Positions 26,473-35,480 of a DNA stretch of 64,000 nucleotides are shown piece after piece; within the stretch, counting starts at the first letter, position 1, and each line of letters begins with the position of its first letter. The stretch is from CAYQQJ01 sp964419935. Lineage in GTDB: Bacteria > Pseudomonadota > Gammaproteobacteria > Pseudomonadales > Cellvibrionaceae. The stretch covers positions 158,182-222,181 of the forward strand of contig CAYQQJ010000002.1 in assembly GCA_964419935.1 (NCBI GenBank). Direction: 5' to 3'. A model generated the notes under the pieces. The model did not search any database. It saw nothing but the letters and a program-made list of their open reading frames with translations, and had not been told where the DNA came from. A program made the translations under genes and the position numbers.

Positions 26473-26676
26473 CGTGTTGCTATCGCGCACAAATTCACGC
26501 GCCGTGGCGCCATTGGCGGTATGATTCGCCAGTGGCGCTACTTGGCAGCTTTCATTTTCAGAGATAACATCGTGACACTGGTTTGGCGGCTCGACGCGCA
26601 GACGAACCGCTTTCGGGAAGGACAGCCGACGGGTGAATAATAACAGTAGCGGTCAATTCTCAGGCTTTCGCAATTT

Positions 26677-28353
26677 ATGTATCACAGTTACTTTGGGCTA
26701 AAAGAGCAGGTCTTTTCCATTGCGGTGGACCCGCACTACCTATACATGAGCAGCCAGCACCGCGAGGCGCTGGCACATCTGTTGTACGGTGTGAGCAGCG
26801 GTGGCTTTGTTCTGCTTACCGGGGAAGTGGGTACCGGCAAAACCACCATCGTTCGCTGCCTGCTGGAGCAACTGCCCGAGGGGACGGACCTTGCAATAAT
26901 TTTGAATCCGGTTGCCAGTGCACCGGAGCTGCTGGGCAATATCTGTGATGAGTTCCGGATTCCCTATGATGCCGGTGAGTCCAGCATCAAAGTGCTGACC
27001 GACAAGCTCTATGAGTACCTGCTGAGCAACCACACCCAGGGTCGCAACACGGTTCTGCTTATCGACGAGGCGCAGTTAATGCGCATTTCCACTCTGGAGC
27101 AGATTCGCCTGCTGACCAACCTGGAAACCAACACGCGCAAACTGCTACAAATCATTCTGGTAGGGCAGCCTGAACTCAACCGACTTCTGGCCAAGCCGAG
27201 TCTGCGGCAACTGTCCCAGCGCATTACTGCCCGCTACCACCTGCACGCACTCAGCCTGGAAGAAACCTACGCCTATATCAGCCATCGTCTCCATGTCGGT
27301 GGTATGAAATCCAGTGAACAACCTTTCCCGCCCGATGTTGTGCAGGAAATTCACGCCACCAGTCGCGGCATTCCCCGTTTGATTAACGTGTTGTGTGACC
27401 GGATGCTGCTGGGAGCCTACAGTCAGGACAAGACCCGCATCGATGCCACTGTCTGCCGGCAGGCGAAGCTGGAGGTGCTGGGAGAGGAGGCTGAGGCAGG
27501 CCGCGTTGCCGCGACGCCCCTCCATGCCCGGTCGTGGCTACAGGCCACCGGCTGGGCTCTGGTCGGCGTTCTTTCCATCACGTTGCTATGGCAGCTTGCC
27601 GGTACAACGCCACCGGATGCTGATGCGGCGGTGCTTTCAGTGGAGTCGGCCGCAGTGACTGAAGCTCCGGCCGCGGATATACCTCCCACGGTTCCCACAA
27701 CTCCCGCCGCATCTGCGAATTCCCCGTCCCCGATTGGTTATCAGCAAGTGAGCCATGTGGATGAGGCCGCGGCTCTGGTGGAGCTGTTCAAGGCGTTGGA
27801 CATACCACCGATCATGCGTATGCACCCCTGCGACAACGAAAACGCCATCTACTATCAGTGTGAACAGCGCCGTCTGGCGAGTTGGAACGAATTGCGCAAG
27901 CTCAGCCGCCCCGCAGTGCTTCGCCTGATTACGCCGGCGAAGATGGAAAGGTATGCTGCGTTGGTGGGAATGGATGACACGGCTGCCAGCCTGCGTTTTG
28001 GAGGCGCGCTCCATCAGCTGCCGCTGGCAGAATTGGGGCCGCTATGGTCTGGCGGTATCACTTTTGTCTGGAGCAAGCCGGCAAGTTTCAGGGAGCCGGT
28101 CAGTCTCGGAGCAGAAGGGCCGGTGGTGGGTTGGATTGCCGCACAGTTTGCGCAGCTTGACGATCAACAAGAGCCGCTGGCGGAAAACCGCTTCAACAAT
28201 GCACTGGCGGAGCGGGTGAAGATATTTCAGCGCAACCACCAACTGAGCCCCGACGGTGTATTCGGCACGCAAACGCTGATGATGCTCAATGAGGAGCTGG
28301 GGCTTGATTTGACCTTTCAAAATAACAGCCCTGTCCTGTCTGTAGAACGGTAG
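26677..28353 (+). CDS. exeA: GspA/ExeA-type AAA ATPase with peptidoglycan-binding domain
   Basis: GspA/ExeA works with GspB at the inner membrane to help the type II secretin pass through the peptidoglycan. The N-terminal AAA domain has Walker A GEVGTGKTT near residues 46-54, Walker B VLLIDEAQ, and LEQIRLLTNLETNTRKLLQIILVGQPEL. A transmembrane helix (WALVGVLSITLLWQLAG) is at about 290-306. The periplasmic part ends in a peptidoglycan-binding fold (FNNALAERVKIFQRNHQLSPDG and FGTQTLMMLNEELG). It has 558 residues. gspB starts 7 bp downstream. No other gsp genes are in the window. Confidence 0.92.
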   Translation: MYHSYFGLKEQVFSIAVDPHYLYMSSQHREALAHLLYGVSSGGFVLLTGEVGTGKTTIVRCLLEQLPEGTDLAIILNPVASAPELLGNICDEFRIPYDAGESSIKVLTDKLYEYLLSNHTQGRNTVLLIDEAQLMRISTLEQIRLLTNLETNTRKLLQIILVGQPELNRLLAKPSLRQLSQRITARYHLHALSLEETYAYISHRLHVGGMKSSEQPFPPDVVQEIHATSRGIPRLINVLCDRMLLGAYSQDKTRIDATVCRQAKLEVLGEEAEAGRVAATPLHARSWLQATGWALVGVLSITLLWQLAGTTPPDADAAVLSVESAAVTEAPAADIPPTVPTTPAASANSPSPIGYQQVSHVDEAAALVELFKALDIPPIMRMHPCDNENAIYYQCEQRRLASWNELRKLSRPAVLRLITPAKMERYAALVGMDDTAASLRFGGALHQLPLAELGPLWSGGITFVWSKPASFREPVSLGAEGPVVGWIAAQFAQLDDQQEPLAENRFNNALAERVKIFQRNHQLSPDGVFGTQTLMMLNEELGLDLTFQNNSPVLSVER

Positions 28354-28360
28354 GTAGAAC

Positions 28361-29371
28361 ATGTCCTTCATATTAGATGCTCTGAACAAAGCCCAGCGCG
28401 AACGCCAGGAGCAGCACCAACCGGTACCGCAATTATCTACTGTTCATCACACGCCACCGGCGCCAATGGTGGCTATGGAAGGGCGGCGCCCATCACTTGT
28501 CGTGATGTTTGCGGGACTGGCTATTCTTGCGGTGATCGCCGTTGGACTTGGTTATTGGCTGATGGCCGACCGGACACCGAGCGCTAAACCTGTAGAGGAT
28601 GCTGCAGCCGTTATTGTAGCTCCTGCGCCGCAGGTTCCCGCATCGCCCGCTAAACCTGAACCGGGTCCGGCTGAGCCGCAGGTTGAGTCAGGCAGGGCTG
28701 AATCTAATGGGGCACAGAACGCCGCCCCAATGCCGGAAGTTGCCCCATCCACACCAGCAGCGGAAGTGGCAACCCTTTATCAGTCCGCCCGTGAGACTCC
28801 TGCATCAGCCCAGGTATCAGCGTTCTCAAACCCGACTTCAACCCCAGCGCCAGTTGAAGCTGTCACCCACGATAATCCGGCCGCAGCCGTTGATGCTGAA
28901 GAGCCGGATCCGGCCGCTCAGGCCGCCGCGGCGCTGGCCCAGATTCGCGCTCGCCAGCGGGCACGGCCTGTGCCGGTGAGCCAGCTGGTAAAACCGCAGC
29001 CGCAAGAGGTGCAGGGTCCATCTCAAGTCCAGATGCAAGCGCCGCCTCAAACTCAGGCACCGCTTCAGACCGAAACACCGGAGCATGAGCCCGCGTCGCA
29101 AAACTCAGTTGCATCACGCATTGATATTCCTTTTGTGCAGGAACTATCCTGGACTCTGCAGCAGACGCTGCCAACCATCAACTACAGCGCTCATAATTAC
29201 AGCGCGGCATCTGGCGAGAGTAGCGTGGACATCAATGGCACCACCTACAGAACAGGCTCTCAAATAGGTGGAGGGCTGGCGGTGGAAGAGATTTTGAGTG
29301 ACGGGGTTATTCTGCGCTTCCGGGGCCAAGCGGTGAAGCTGCGTGCGTTGAACAGCTGGGTGAATTTCTAG
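28361..29371 (+). CDS. gspB: General secretion pathway protein GspB
   Basis: This is a GspB/ExeB-type partner of GspA. It has a short cytoplasmic N-terminus (MSFILDALNKAQRERQEQ, the usual family start), a transmembrane helix at about residues 47-68, and a long Pro/Ala/Glu-rich periplasmic linker (about 75-250). The C-terminal T2SSB domain reads INYSAHNYSAASGESSVDING, EEILSDGVILRFRG and QAVKLRALNSWVNF. It has 336 residues. It is the second gene of the gspA-gspB operon. Confidence 0.92.
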   Translation: MSFILDALNKAQRERQEQHQPVPQLSTVHHTPPAPMVAMEGRRPSLVVMFAGLAILAVIAVGLGYWLMADRTPSAKPVEDAAAVIVAPAPQVPASPAKPEPGPAEPQVESGRAESNGAQNAAPMPEVAPSTPAAEVATLYQSARETPASAQVSAFSNPTSTPAPVEAVTHDNPAAAVDAEEPDPAAQAAAALAQIRARQRARPVPVSQLVKPQPQEVQGPSQVQMQAPPQTQAPLQTETPEHEPASQNSVASRIDIPFVQELSWTLQQTLPTINYSAHNYSAASGESSVDINGTTYRTGSQIGGGLAVEEILSDGVILRFRGQAVKLRALNSWVNF

Positions 29372-29422
29372 ACAGTTGGCCGAGCATCTGATGAAGCCAG
29401 GATCGCTGTTGATAAGCTCGGG

Positions 29423-29863
29423 TTACTCCATTTCCAGCAGAAACGTGACCGGGCCATCATTGGTCAGCTCCACCTGCATATCTGCCGCGAAGCGGCCAGA
29501 TGCCACTATAGAATGTCGCTGTTTAAGCAATGTCACGAACTGGCTGTAGAGTTCTTCCGCGCGCTCCGGAGGAGCCGCACTGGAGAAGCCGGGGCGAAGG
29601 CCCTTGCGGGTATCCGCTGCCAGAGTGAACTGGGATATCGCCAGCAGCCCGCCGCCAACGTCTTTGACGTTCAGGTTCATCTTGCCACCGGCATCGGAAA
29701 ATACCCGGTAGGCGAGTACCTTGTCCGCCATCTTCTGCAGGGTAGCCCAGCTATCTGTCTTCTCAATGGCGATGAACAGCAACAATCCTTGCCTTATCTC
29801 TCCCAGCGTGGCCCCTTCCACAGTGACCTTCGCTTGCCTTACCCGTTGTATTAAAACCCGCAT
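29423..29863 (-). CDS. dtd: D-aminoacyl-tRNA deacylase
   Basis: DTD removes D-amino acids and glycine mischarged on tRNA. It has 146 residues, with the N-terminal MRVLIQRVRQAKVTVEG. The active-site SQFTL motif (LLAISQFTLAADTRKGLRPGF) and the cross-subunit NDGPVTFLLE motif, matching the family NxGPVT, are both present. It is convergent with gspB. Confidence 0.97.
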   Translation of the reverse strand: MRVLIQRVRQAKVTVEGATLGEIRQGLLLFIAIEKTDSWATLQKMADKVLAYRVFSDAGGKMNLNVKDVGGGLLAISQFTLAADTRKGLRPGFSSAAPPERAEELYSQFVTLLKQRHSIVASGRFAADMQVELTNDGPVTFLLEME

Positions 29864-29892
29864 ACAGCATCCGTGAAACGTTTAATCATGGG

Positions 29893-29906
29893 GAGACAGT
29901 ACACTA
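29893..29906. repeat. Solo copy of the MITE terminal sequence
   Basis: gagacagtacacta matches 848-861, the right terminus of the element at 631-862, exactly over 14 nt. No partner inverted copy was found nearby, so it is either a remnant or a chance match. It lies between dtd and mipA. Confidence 0.4.
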
Positions 29907-30007
29907 CTTCCAAACCAAAGGCAGCCCAGTGAATCCTGAAACCGCGTACATTTTTTTACCGGCGGTGGCTGGCGGGAACCGGCACCGTCGGGCAAGATAT
30001 CCGGTGA

Positions 30008-30967
30008 ATGCGATACTATCGCCACTCTTCGCTACAATTCCTTGGTAGGTCACACAGGTTTTTCATCTTGTTCAGATATTTATCCGCCATCGCAATACTC
30101 GCACTGTGCATCAGCGCACCGATTAGCGCTGAATCCCCTCCAGCTTGCGACCCTTCCGCAGACACCTGCGTTGAAGTGGGGAAATGGCAACTGGCGCTCG
30201 GAGTGGGGTTGGGTGTGCGCACCAACCCGGTTGTGGATGGCGAGACCATTCCCCTGGTACTTCTGCCGGAAATCCAGTATTACGGTGAGCGCTTCTTTCT
30301 CAATAACCTCGACTTTGGCTACACCCTGCATGAATCCGAGTATCAAACCCTCAATCTGCTGTTGACTCCAGGCTACGACCAGTTGTTCTTTAATCGCTGG
30401 GACCCACAAAACTTTTTCGTTGAGCGTTCGGTGACTTTGACCAATGCGCCGGCGGACTTCATAGCCCCATCGGCAGAGGCACAAGGAGAAAAGTGGGTGG
30501 CGGAAGAGCGCATTGATATGAGCCTGTTGCACGAGCGACGCATGGCCGCCCTCGCCGGTATGGAATATAGCGGTCTTATGCATCAGTTGGAGTTCTATGC
30601 GCAGGCTCTGCAGGATGTTTCCGGTGTTCACAACGGTCAGGAAGTTCGCGTGGGATTGGGCAGGTCCTGGCGCTACGGTAAAAGCCAGTGGGCGCTTACG
30701 GGCGGCCTGGTATGGCAGAGTGATGAACTTCTCCACTATTATTACGGGGTACGCACTGACGAAGTTGCACGGCCGTCCGCCGCGTACCGGGCCGGCAGCG
30801 GTACCAGCGGCATGGTCAAGTTGGATTGGTCCCGGCCCATCAATACGCGCTGGAGCTGGCGTGGCAGCCTGCAGTACAAAGCGTTGAGTCAGGCCATATC
30901 GGATAGCCCGATAGTGGACGATAATAAGGTTATCACAGCCTTCATCGGCGGGGTGTACCATTTCTAA
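30008..30967 (+). CDS. MipA/OmpV family outer-membrane protein
   Basis: This is a predicted outer-membrane beta-barrel of the MipA/OmpV family, whose members scaffold murein enzymes or act as porin-like proteins. The N-terminal signal peptide has the hydrophobic core LSAIAILALCISAPISA. The mature part has alternating beta strands and ends in aromatic F (AFIGGVYHF). It has 319 residues from ATG 30008. That start gives a long pre-signal, so a TTG at 30068 (FRYLSAIAIL follows) is possible. It heads a module with DUF3019, a response regulator and a kinase. Confidence 0.88.
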   Translation: MRYYRHSSLQFLGRSHRFFILFRYLSAIAILALCISAPISAESPPACDPSADTCVEVGKWQLALGVGLGVRTNPVVDGETIPLVLLPEIQYYGERFFLNNLDFGYTLHESEYQTLNLLLTPGYDQLFFNRWDPQNFFVERSVTLTNAPADFIAPSAEAQGEKWVAEERIDMSLLHERRMAALAGMEYSGLMHQLEFYAQALQDVSGVHNGQEVRVGLGRSWRYGKSQWALTGGLVWQSDELLHYYYGVRTDEVARPSAAYRAGSGTSGMVKLDWSRPINTRWSWRGSLQYKALSQAISDSPIVDDNKVITAFIGGVYHF

Positions 30968-30992
30968 CGGGACGCGGGTTCTCAATCGGCCC

Positions 30993-31373
30993 GTGGCTTT
31001 CGTAGCGGGCGTTGCCTTATTCTGGCCAGCGCTTGGCGCGGCATCGCTGCCGCTGATTGAATTTTCGATTCGTCCGAATTTATGTGTGCTCACGGCTCAG
31101 GACGAAGTCTGCCGGGATGAACTCGAAATCAGCTGGTCGACACCGGAGCCCCAGGATGTGTGTCTGTATTCGGATCAGGACCGGGAGCCTCTGCGCTGTT
31201 GGCAGGATGCTCACGGGGGCGAATACAGCTTGCCGGTGTCTACCGCGTCGGATATTCATTTCTTTCTGCGGTCGGCACACTCGGAGGATCTTTTAATGGC
31301 GAAGGATTTTGAAGTGGTGCAGGACGATAGAGCCTACCGCAGAAAGCGCCGCAATCCCTGGAGTTTCTTTTAA
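30993..31373 (+). CDS. DUF3019 family exported protein
   Basis: This 126-residue protein starts with GTG 30993 and has a signal peptide (AFVAGVALFWPALGAASLP). The DUF3019-like body reads FSIRPNLCVLTAQDEVCRDELEISW, seen in parts, with paired cysteines, and ends in RKRRNPWSFF. Its function is unknown. It overlaps the response-regulator start by one base (TAATG) and follows mipA by 25 bp. DUF3019 genes are often found next to MipA and a two-component pair, so a sensory or envelope role is inferred. Confidence 0.82.
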   Translation: MAFVAGVALFWPALGAASLPLIEFSIRPNLCVLTAQDEVCRDELEISWSTPEPQDVCLYSDQDREPLRCWQDAHGGEYSLPVSTASDIHFFLRSAHSEDLLMAKDFEVVQDDRAYRRKRRNPWSFF

Positions 31374-32074
31374 TGACACAGCGCATTCTGCTAGCCGAAG
31401 ATGATCGACGCCTGGCACTGCTGGTAAAAGATTATCTGGAAGAACATGGGTTCCTGGTATTTATTGAAGAAAACGGCAGTCGTGTTGCACGCAAGCTGGA
31501 CGATTATCGGCCGGACCTGGTGATATTGGACATTATGTTGCCGGGCAAGGACGGCTTGAGTATCTGCCGGGATATTCGGGAAATATATCACGGCCCCATA
31601 TTGATGCTGACCGCCCGGGACGACGATATGGATCAGGTTCTGGGGCTGGAATACGGCGCGGATGATTACGTGATCAAGCCGGCAGAACCCCGGGTGTTGC
31701 TGGCGCGCATCCGCGCCCTGTTGCGGCGCACCAGTGGTGATGGCACCGCGGTACAGCCGGAATCCGAAATACTTGAATTTGGCGGTTTATCTATCCAGCT
31801 CAACGCGCGCAAAGTGCAGTTGAACGGTCAAACCATTGAACTGTCCAGCCATGAATTCGACCTGTTGGTCACGCTGGCCCGCCAGGCCGGCAATATCATG
31901 AGTCGCGAAGTGCTTTTTAGTGAAACCTACGGCCGTCCCTATGATGGTCTGGATCGCACCGTGGATGTGCGGGTTTCGCATCTGCGCAAGAAACTTCTCG
32001 ATAATGCAGACAAACCGTTCCGCATCAAAACCGTGTGGGGACGCGGTTACCTGTTTGTGCCCGATGCCTGGTGA
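31373..32074 (+). CDS. OmpR-family response regulator (RstA-like)
   Basis: This is a transcription factor with an N-terminal receiver (acidic pocket E9-D10-D11, phospho-acceptor D53 in LVILDIMLPGKDG, K102 in DDYVIKPAE). The C-terminal winged helix ends in LDRTVDVRVSHLRKKLLDNADKPFRIKTVWGRGYLFVP, seen in parts. It has 233 residues. It is coupled to the DUF3019 gene and followed 81 bp later by the sensor kinase, so it probably controls mipA-DUF3019. Confidence 0.95.
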   Translation: MTQRILLAEDDRRLALLVKDYLEEHGFLVFIEENGSRVARKLDDYRPDLVILDIMLPGKDGLSICRDIREIYHGPILMLTARDDDMDQVLGLEYGADDYVIKPAEPRVLLARIRALLRRTSGDGTAVQPESEILEFGGLSIQLNARKVQLNGQTIELSSHEFDLLVTLARQAGNIMSREVLFSETYGRPYDGLDRTVDVRVSHLRKKLLDNADKPFRIKTVWGRGYLFVPDAW

Positions 32075-32155
32075 GCGGTTCGCTCGCGGTGTAACCTGCG
32101 CGGACTGTAGAATAACGCTGCTGTCATCTCGCTTTTCTTCTGTGCGAGCGTCACT

Positions 32156-33439
32156 ATGAATCGCGCCTTTATTTCTCTTTATGTTTTGCTGGTGCTTTCC
32201 ATTGTCACTTTGGGCTGGGGCTTGGACAGGCTTTGGGAGAGCTACGGCCCGGAGCAGGCCATCAGCAGCGCGAAGCGTGACCTGATCAGCGTGATTGAGC
32301 TGCGGTTGCAGGGACAATCCGCGGAACACCTGCCGACAACCATTGCGCAAATGGACGCCGCACTCGAAGGCAACCTGAAAGTCTTTCCCCTCTCTACGCT
32401 GGCGGAATCCAGTGCCGGTCGACGTATCGCTGCCGGCGAAATAGTTCAGGTGACCGACACTGGCGGCGCGGAAATTCTTTATCAGCGTCTGGGCCAAAGT
32501 GACCAGGTTATTTCGTTTTCTTCGACGCCTCAGCGCAACGCCCGCCAGGCGTCGCTGATGCATCAGCTGCTGTTGATAGTGTTTTACCTGGGCATCGCGC
32601 TGGTCGTCTTTTTCTGGGTGTGGCCGCTTTCCCGGGACCTGCGCAGGTTGGAACGCCAGACGCGGCTGGTTGGTCAGAACGCGGCACCCATACACACCCA
32701 AATGCGCGCAGGCTCCGCGACCTATGAATTGTCCCTGGCATTCAACCGCATGGCAGAACGCATCCGCGAACTCCTGGCTTCTCACAAGGAAATGACTTAC
32801 GCGGTTTCTCACGAATTGCGTACGCCCTTGGCGCGGATGAAATTCGCGCTGGAGTTGGCTGGCTCCAGCGAAAATCCCGAAAAGATGCGCAAACAAATTC
32901 TCAGTGCGCGGCAGGATGTTACCGAGATGGATGTGTTGGTGAATGAGCTTTTGGCATATGCGGCGTTTGAGCAGGAAAACCGGGAACTGCATTGCCAGCC
33001 GGGGGACCTGCGCGCACTGGTTGAACAGCTGGTCACTCGCCTGCCCGCGGAGGCACACAAGCAGGTTTCAATCAAGGATCAGCTTCAGGGTGTTGAAGTG
33101 GTGTGTGAATGGTACTTGATGGAGACGGCGATCAATAACCTGCTGCACAATGCCTGGCGCTTTGCAGAATGTGAGGTGACCGTGACCATGGGTGCCGAGG
33201 GCGGTGAATATTATTTACGCGTTGAAGATGATGGCCCCGGTGTGCCGGAAGCTGAGCGTGAGCGCGTTTTTCAGTCCTTTGTCAGACTCAGCAGTGAAGT
33301 CAATTCCCGCAGCAGCGGGTTTGGTCTTGGTCTGGCCATTGTGCGGCGTATTCTGAAGTGGCATCACGGCAAAGTTATTTTGCGTGACTCGAGCGACGGG
33401 GGGGCGTGCTTCGAATTGCGTTGGCCGGCGCAGGGTTGA
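32156..33439 (+). CDS. Sensor histidine kinase (RstB-like)
   Basis: This is an inner-membrane kinase partner of the preceding regulator. TM1 is at residues 5-24, a periplasmic domain spans about 25-132, and TM2 is at about 137-156. A HAMP domain and a HisKA domain with H219 (YAVSHELRTPLARMKFALELAG) follow, then the ATPase with N box INNLLHNAWRFA and G boxes VEDDGPGVPEAER and SSGFGLGLAIVRRI. At 427 residues it resembles the RstB/PmrB class. Its ligand is unknown. Confidence 0.94.
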   Translation: MNRAFISLYVLLVLSIVTLGWGLDRLWESYGPEQAISSAKRDLISVIELRLQGQSAEHLPTTIAQMDAALEGNLKVFPLSTLAESSAGRRIAAGEIVQVTDTGGAEILYQRLGQSDQVISFSSTPQRNARQASLMHQLLLIVFYLGIALVVFFWVWPLSRDLRRLERQTRLVGQNAAPIHTQMRAGSATYELSLAFNRMAERIRELLASHKEMTYAVSHELRTPLARMKFALELAGSSENPEKMRKQILSARQDVTEMDVLVNELLAYAAFEQENRELHCQPGDLRALVEQLVTRLPAEAHKQVSIKDQLQGVEVVCEWYLMETAINNLLHNAWRFAECEVTVTMGAEGGEYYLRVEDDGPGVPEAERERVFQSFVRLSSEVNSRSSGFGLGLAIVRRILKWHHGKVILRDSSDGGACFELRWPAQG

Positions 33440-33478
33440 TGCCGCGTTGACTATTCGCGCGGTCATTTTTATTTCTCA

Positions 33479-34450
33479 TCACCCCGAATTATCCGGGTCG
33501 CCTGTAATCAACTCCGCCATGGCGTGAGTGGCCTTCACCAGCGCATCAATGGTAGCCGGTTCCCGGGACGAGTGGCCAGCGTCGCGAATGATCTGCAGGT
33601 CAGACTCCGGCCAGACTTCGTGGAGTGCCAATGCATTGTCCAATGGACACACCATATCGTAACGTCCGTGCACGATAATGCCGGGCAAACCGGCAAGGCG
33701 GGCGGCATTATCCAGAATCTGATTGCTGTCGATGAAGCCGTGATTGCGGAAAAAATGCGCCTCAATGCGGGCGAGGGCCAGAGTTGTGTGCGGCGCGTTG
33801 TAACCATTGACCAGCTCGTGGTGCGCTTTGAGCGTGGAGCAGCGGCCTTCCCAGGTAGACCAGGCTTTGGCCGCCGCCATCTTGGCCAATTCGTTCGGGC
33901 CGGTCAGGCGCTGGTGATAGGCCTCAATCAAATTGTCCCGTTCATCAGCAGGAATGGGTTCGACAAAATCCTGCCAGAAATCCGGGAATATCCGGTTCGC
34001 CCCTTCCTGATAGAACCAGTGGAGCTCTTTCGGCCGACAAAGAAAGACGCCACGCAAAATGAGACCGAGCACATGTTCAGGATAGGCTTCGGCATAAAGC
34101 AGGCTGAGAGTGGCGCCCCAGGAGCCGCCAAAAAGCAGCCATTTGTCGATGCCCAAATGGCGCCGGATCGCCTCCATATCCTCAAGTAACAGTGGCGTGG
34201 AATTGTTCGTAAGCTCGGCGTAGGGGGTGGAGCGGCCAGCTCCGCGCTGGTCAAACAGAATAATACGGTAGCGCTCGGGGTTGAAAAACCGGCGGTCCTC
34301 TTTACTGCAACCGGAGCCGGGCCCACCGTGAACAAACAGCACGGGAACGCCGTTGGGATCACCGCATTCCTCCAAATACAGTGTGTGCAGGTCATCTACT
34401 GACAGTGCATGCTGGTGGTAGGGCGAAATATCCGGAAACATGATTTGCAT
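33479..34450 (-). CDS. pip: Proline iminopeptidase
   Basis: This is an alpha/beta-hydrolase of peptidase family S33 that cleaves N-terminal proline from peptides. VLFVHGGPGSGCSKEDRRFFNPERYRIILFDQRGAGRS is the usual oxyanion-hole and strand region, seen in parts. The nucleophile serine lies in LLFGGSWGATLSL, and the C-terminal Asp and His are in GRYDMVCP and IRDAGHSSREP. I start at ATG 34450, preceded by AGGAAG (323 residues). An in-frame GTG at 34471 is less likely. Confidence 0.95.
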   Translation of the reverse strand: MQIMFPDISPYHQHALSVDDLHTLYLEECGDPNGVPVLFVHGGPGSGCSKEDRRFFNPERYRIILFDQRGAGRSTPYAELTNNSTPLLLEDMEAIRRHLGIDKWLLFGGSWGATLSLLYAEAYPEHVLGLILRGVFLCRPKELHWFYQEGANRIFPDFWQDFVEPIPADERDNLIEAYHQRLTGPNELAKMAAAKAWSTWEGRCSTLKAHHELVNGYNAPHTTLALARIEAHFFRNHGFIDSNQILDNAARLAGLPGIIVHGRYDMVCPLDNALALHEVWPESDLQIIRDAGHSSREPATIDALVKATHAMAELITGDPDNSG

Positions 34451-34680
34451 AGTCGTTCTTCCTGAAGGCACAACCTGTCAAAACCAACAGTATTCAGGCT
34501 ACCATTGTTTGCCCGAGAAGTCCCTGAAACAGGGCGTAGCATATTAGTGGTCGCGCATTAGCTCTGACTGCGGCATCATCATCTATATCCGCAAGGGCAG
34601 TACTCTAGGGCCGCCCGTAAACGCACACCAGCCGGCTGTTGAAAAACTCGATTTCGTCTGAGCTTCGCATGCGCTGCCCG

Positions 34681-34784
34681 TTTGTCATAGGGATAACTCT
34701 TTCGAAAACGCATAAATACATCCCTGTAGCTGCCCCGCGGCGTCCCTTCCGCGAGGGTTTCGAAAGAGCTATCCCGAGGACAAA
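34681..34784. repeat. Dispersed palindromic element, copy B
   Basis: The left arm at 34681-34709 begins tttgtcatagggataactct and pairs with the right arm at 34757-34784. Both ends read TTTGTC/GACAAA. The core aaatacatccctgtagctg is at 34714-34732. It is a shorter version (about 104 bp) of copy A, with different arm sequences that remain self-complementary. It lies in the 384-bp divergent space between pip and tag; the rest of that space shows no gene. Confidence 0.75.
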
Positions 34785-34834
34785 CTCCTTTGGCGGCCTA
34801 AAGATGCTTTGTTAACAGCCAGTTAGCTTCAACC

Positions 34835-35443
34835 ATGAACCATAAGGCCAAATCCATGCCCACTTCAGAACTCATCAGCCGCTGCCCCTGGTGTGGCACC
34901 AATCCCCTCTACCAGGCGTATCACGATGAGGAATGGGGTGTGCCCGAGTGGGATGATCGAGCTCTATTCGAAAAGCTCATTCTGGACGGTGCTCAAGCGG
35001 GCTTGGCGTGGATTACCATCTTGCAGAAGCGGGACGGCTATCGCCGCGCCTTCGACAACTTTGACCCTGAAAAGATGGCTCGTTATACGGACGCCAAACT
35101 TGCCCGGTTACAACAGGATCCCGGCATAGTGCGCAATCGCCTGAAAATTGCCAGCGCTCGCCGTAACGCTCAGGCGTTTCTGGCTATACAGGAAGGCCCG
35201 GAAAACTTTTCGGATTTCCTGTGGAAGTTTGTCGACGGCGCGCCTATGCAGAACAAGCGAGGTTCCATGGCCGATATCCCCACTGTAACGCCGCAGGCCG
35301 AAGCTATGAGCAAGGCCCTCAAAAAAGCTGGTTTCAACTTCGTCGGGCCAACCATTGTTTACGCATTCATGCAGGCCGTAGGCATGGTGAACGATCATCT
35401 GGTGAGTTGTCACCGGCATAGAGAGGTCATGGCCGGTTCTTAA
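34835..35443 (+). CDS. tag: DNA-3-methyladenine glycosylase I
   Basis: Tag excises 3-methyladenine from alkylated DNA, starting base-excision repair. It has 202 residues. Typical motifs are RCPWCGTNPLYQAYHDEEWGVP, LFEKLILDGAQAGLAWITILQKR and FNFVGPTIVYAFMQAVGMVNDHLVSCHRH, seen in parts, with the zinc-binding cysteine and histidines at both ends. ATG 34835 is used; ATG 34856 (MPTSELISRC) has a better AAGG site and may be the true start. Confidence 0.95.
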   Translation: MNHKAKSMPTSELISRCPWCGTNPLYQAYHDEEWGVPEWDDRALFEKLILDGAQAGLAWITILQKRDGYRRAFDNFDPEKMARYTDAKLARLQQDPGIVRNRLKIASARRNAQAFLAIQEGPENFSDFLWKFVDGAPMQNKRGSMADIPTVTPQAEAMSKALKKAGFNFVGPTIVYAFMQAVGMVNDHLVSCHRHREVMAGS

Positions 35444-35480
35444 TTCGGCTGGAATTATTTGATTAAATAAGGAAACATTT

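Noticed and set aside
30080..31093. 337-codon open frame antisense to mipA
   Set aside because: The sense frame has a signal peptide and beta-barrel ending; the antisense frame has neither a start signal nor motifs.
31787..33058. 423-codon open frame antisense to the response regulator and sensor kinase genes
   Set aside because: The sense strand has clear receiver, winged-helix and histidine-kinase motifs. The antisense product has no recognisable pattern.
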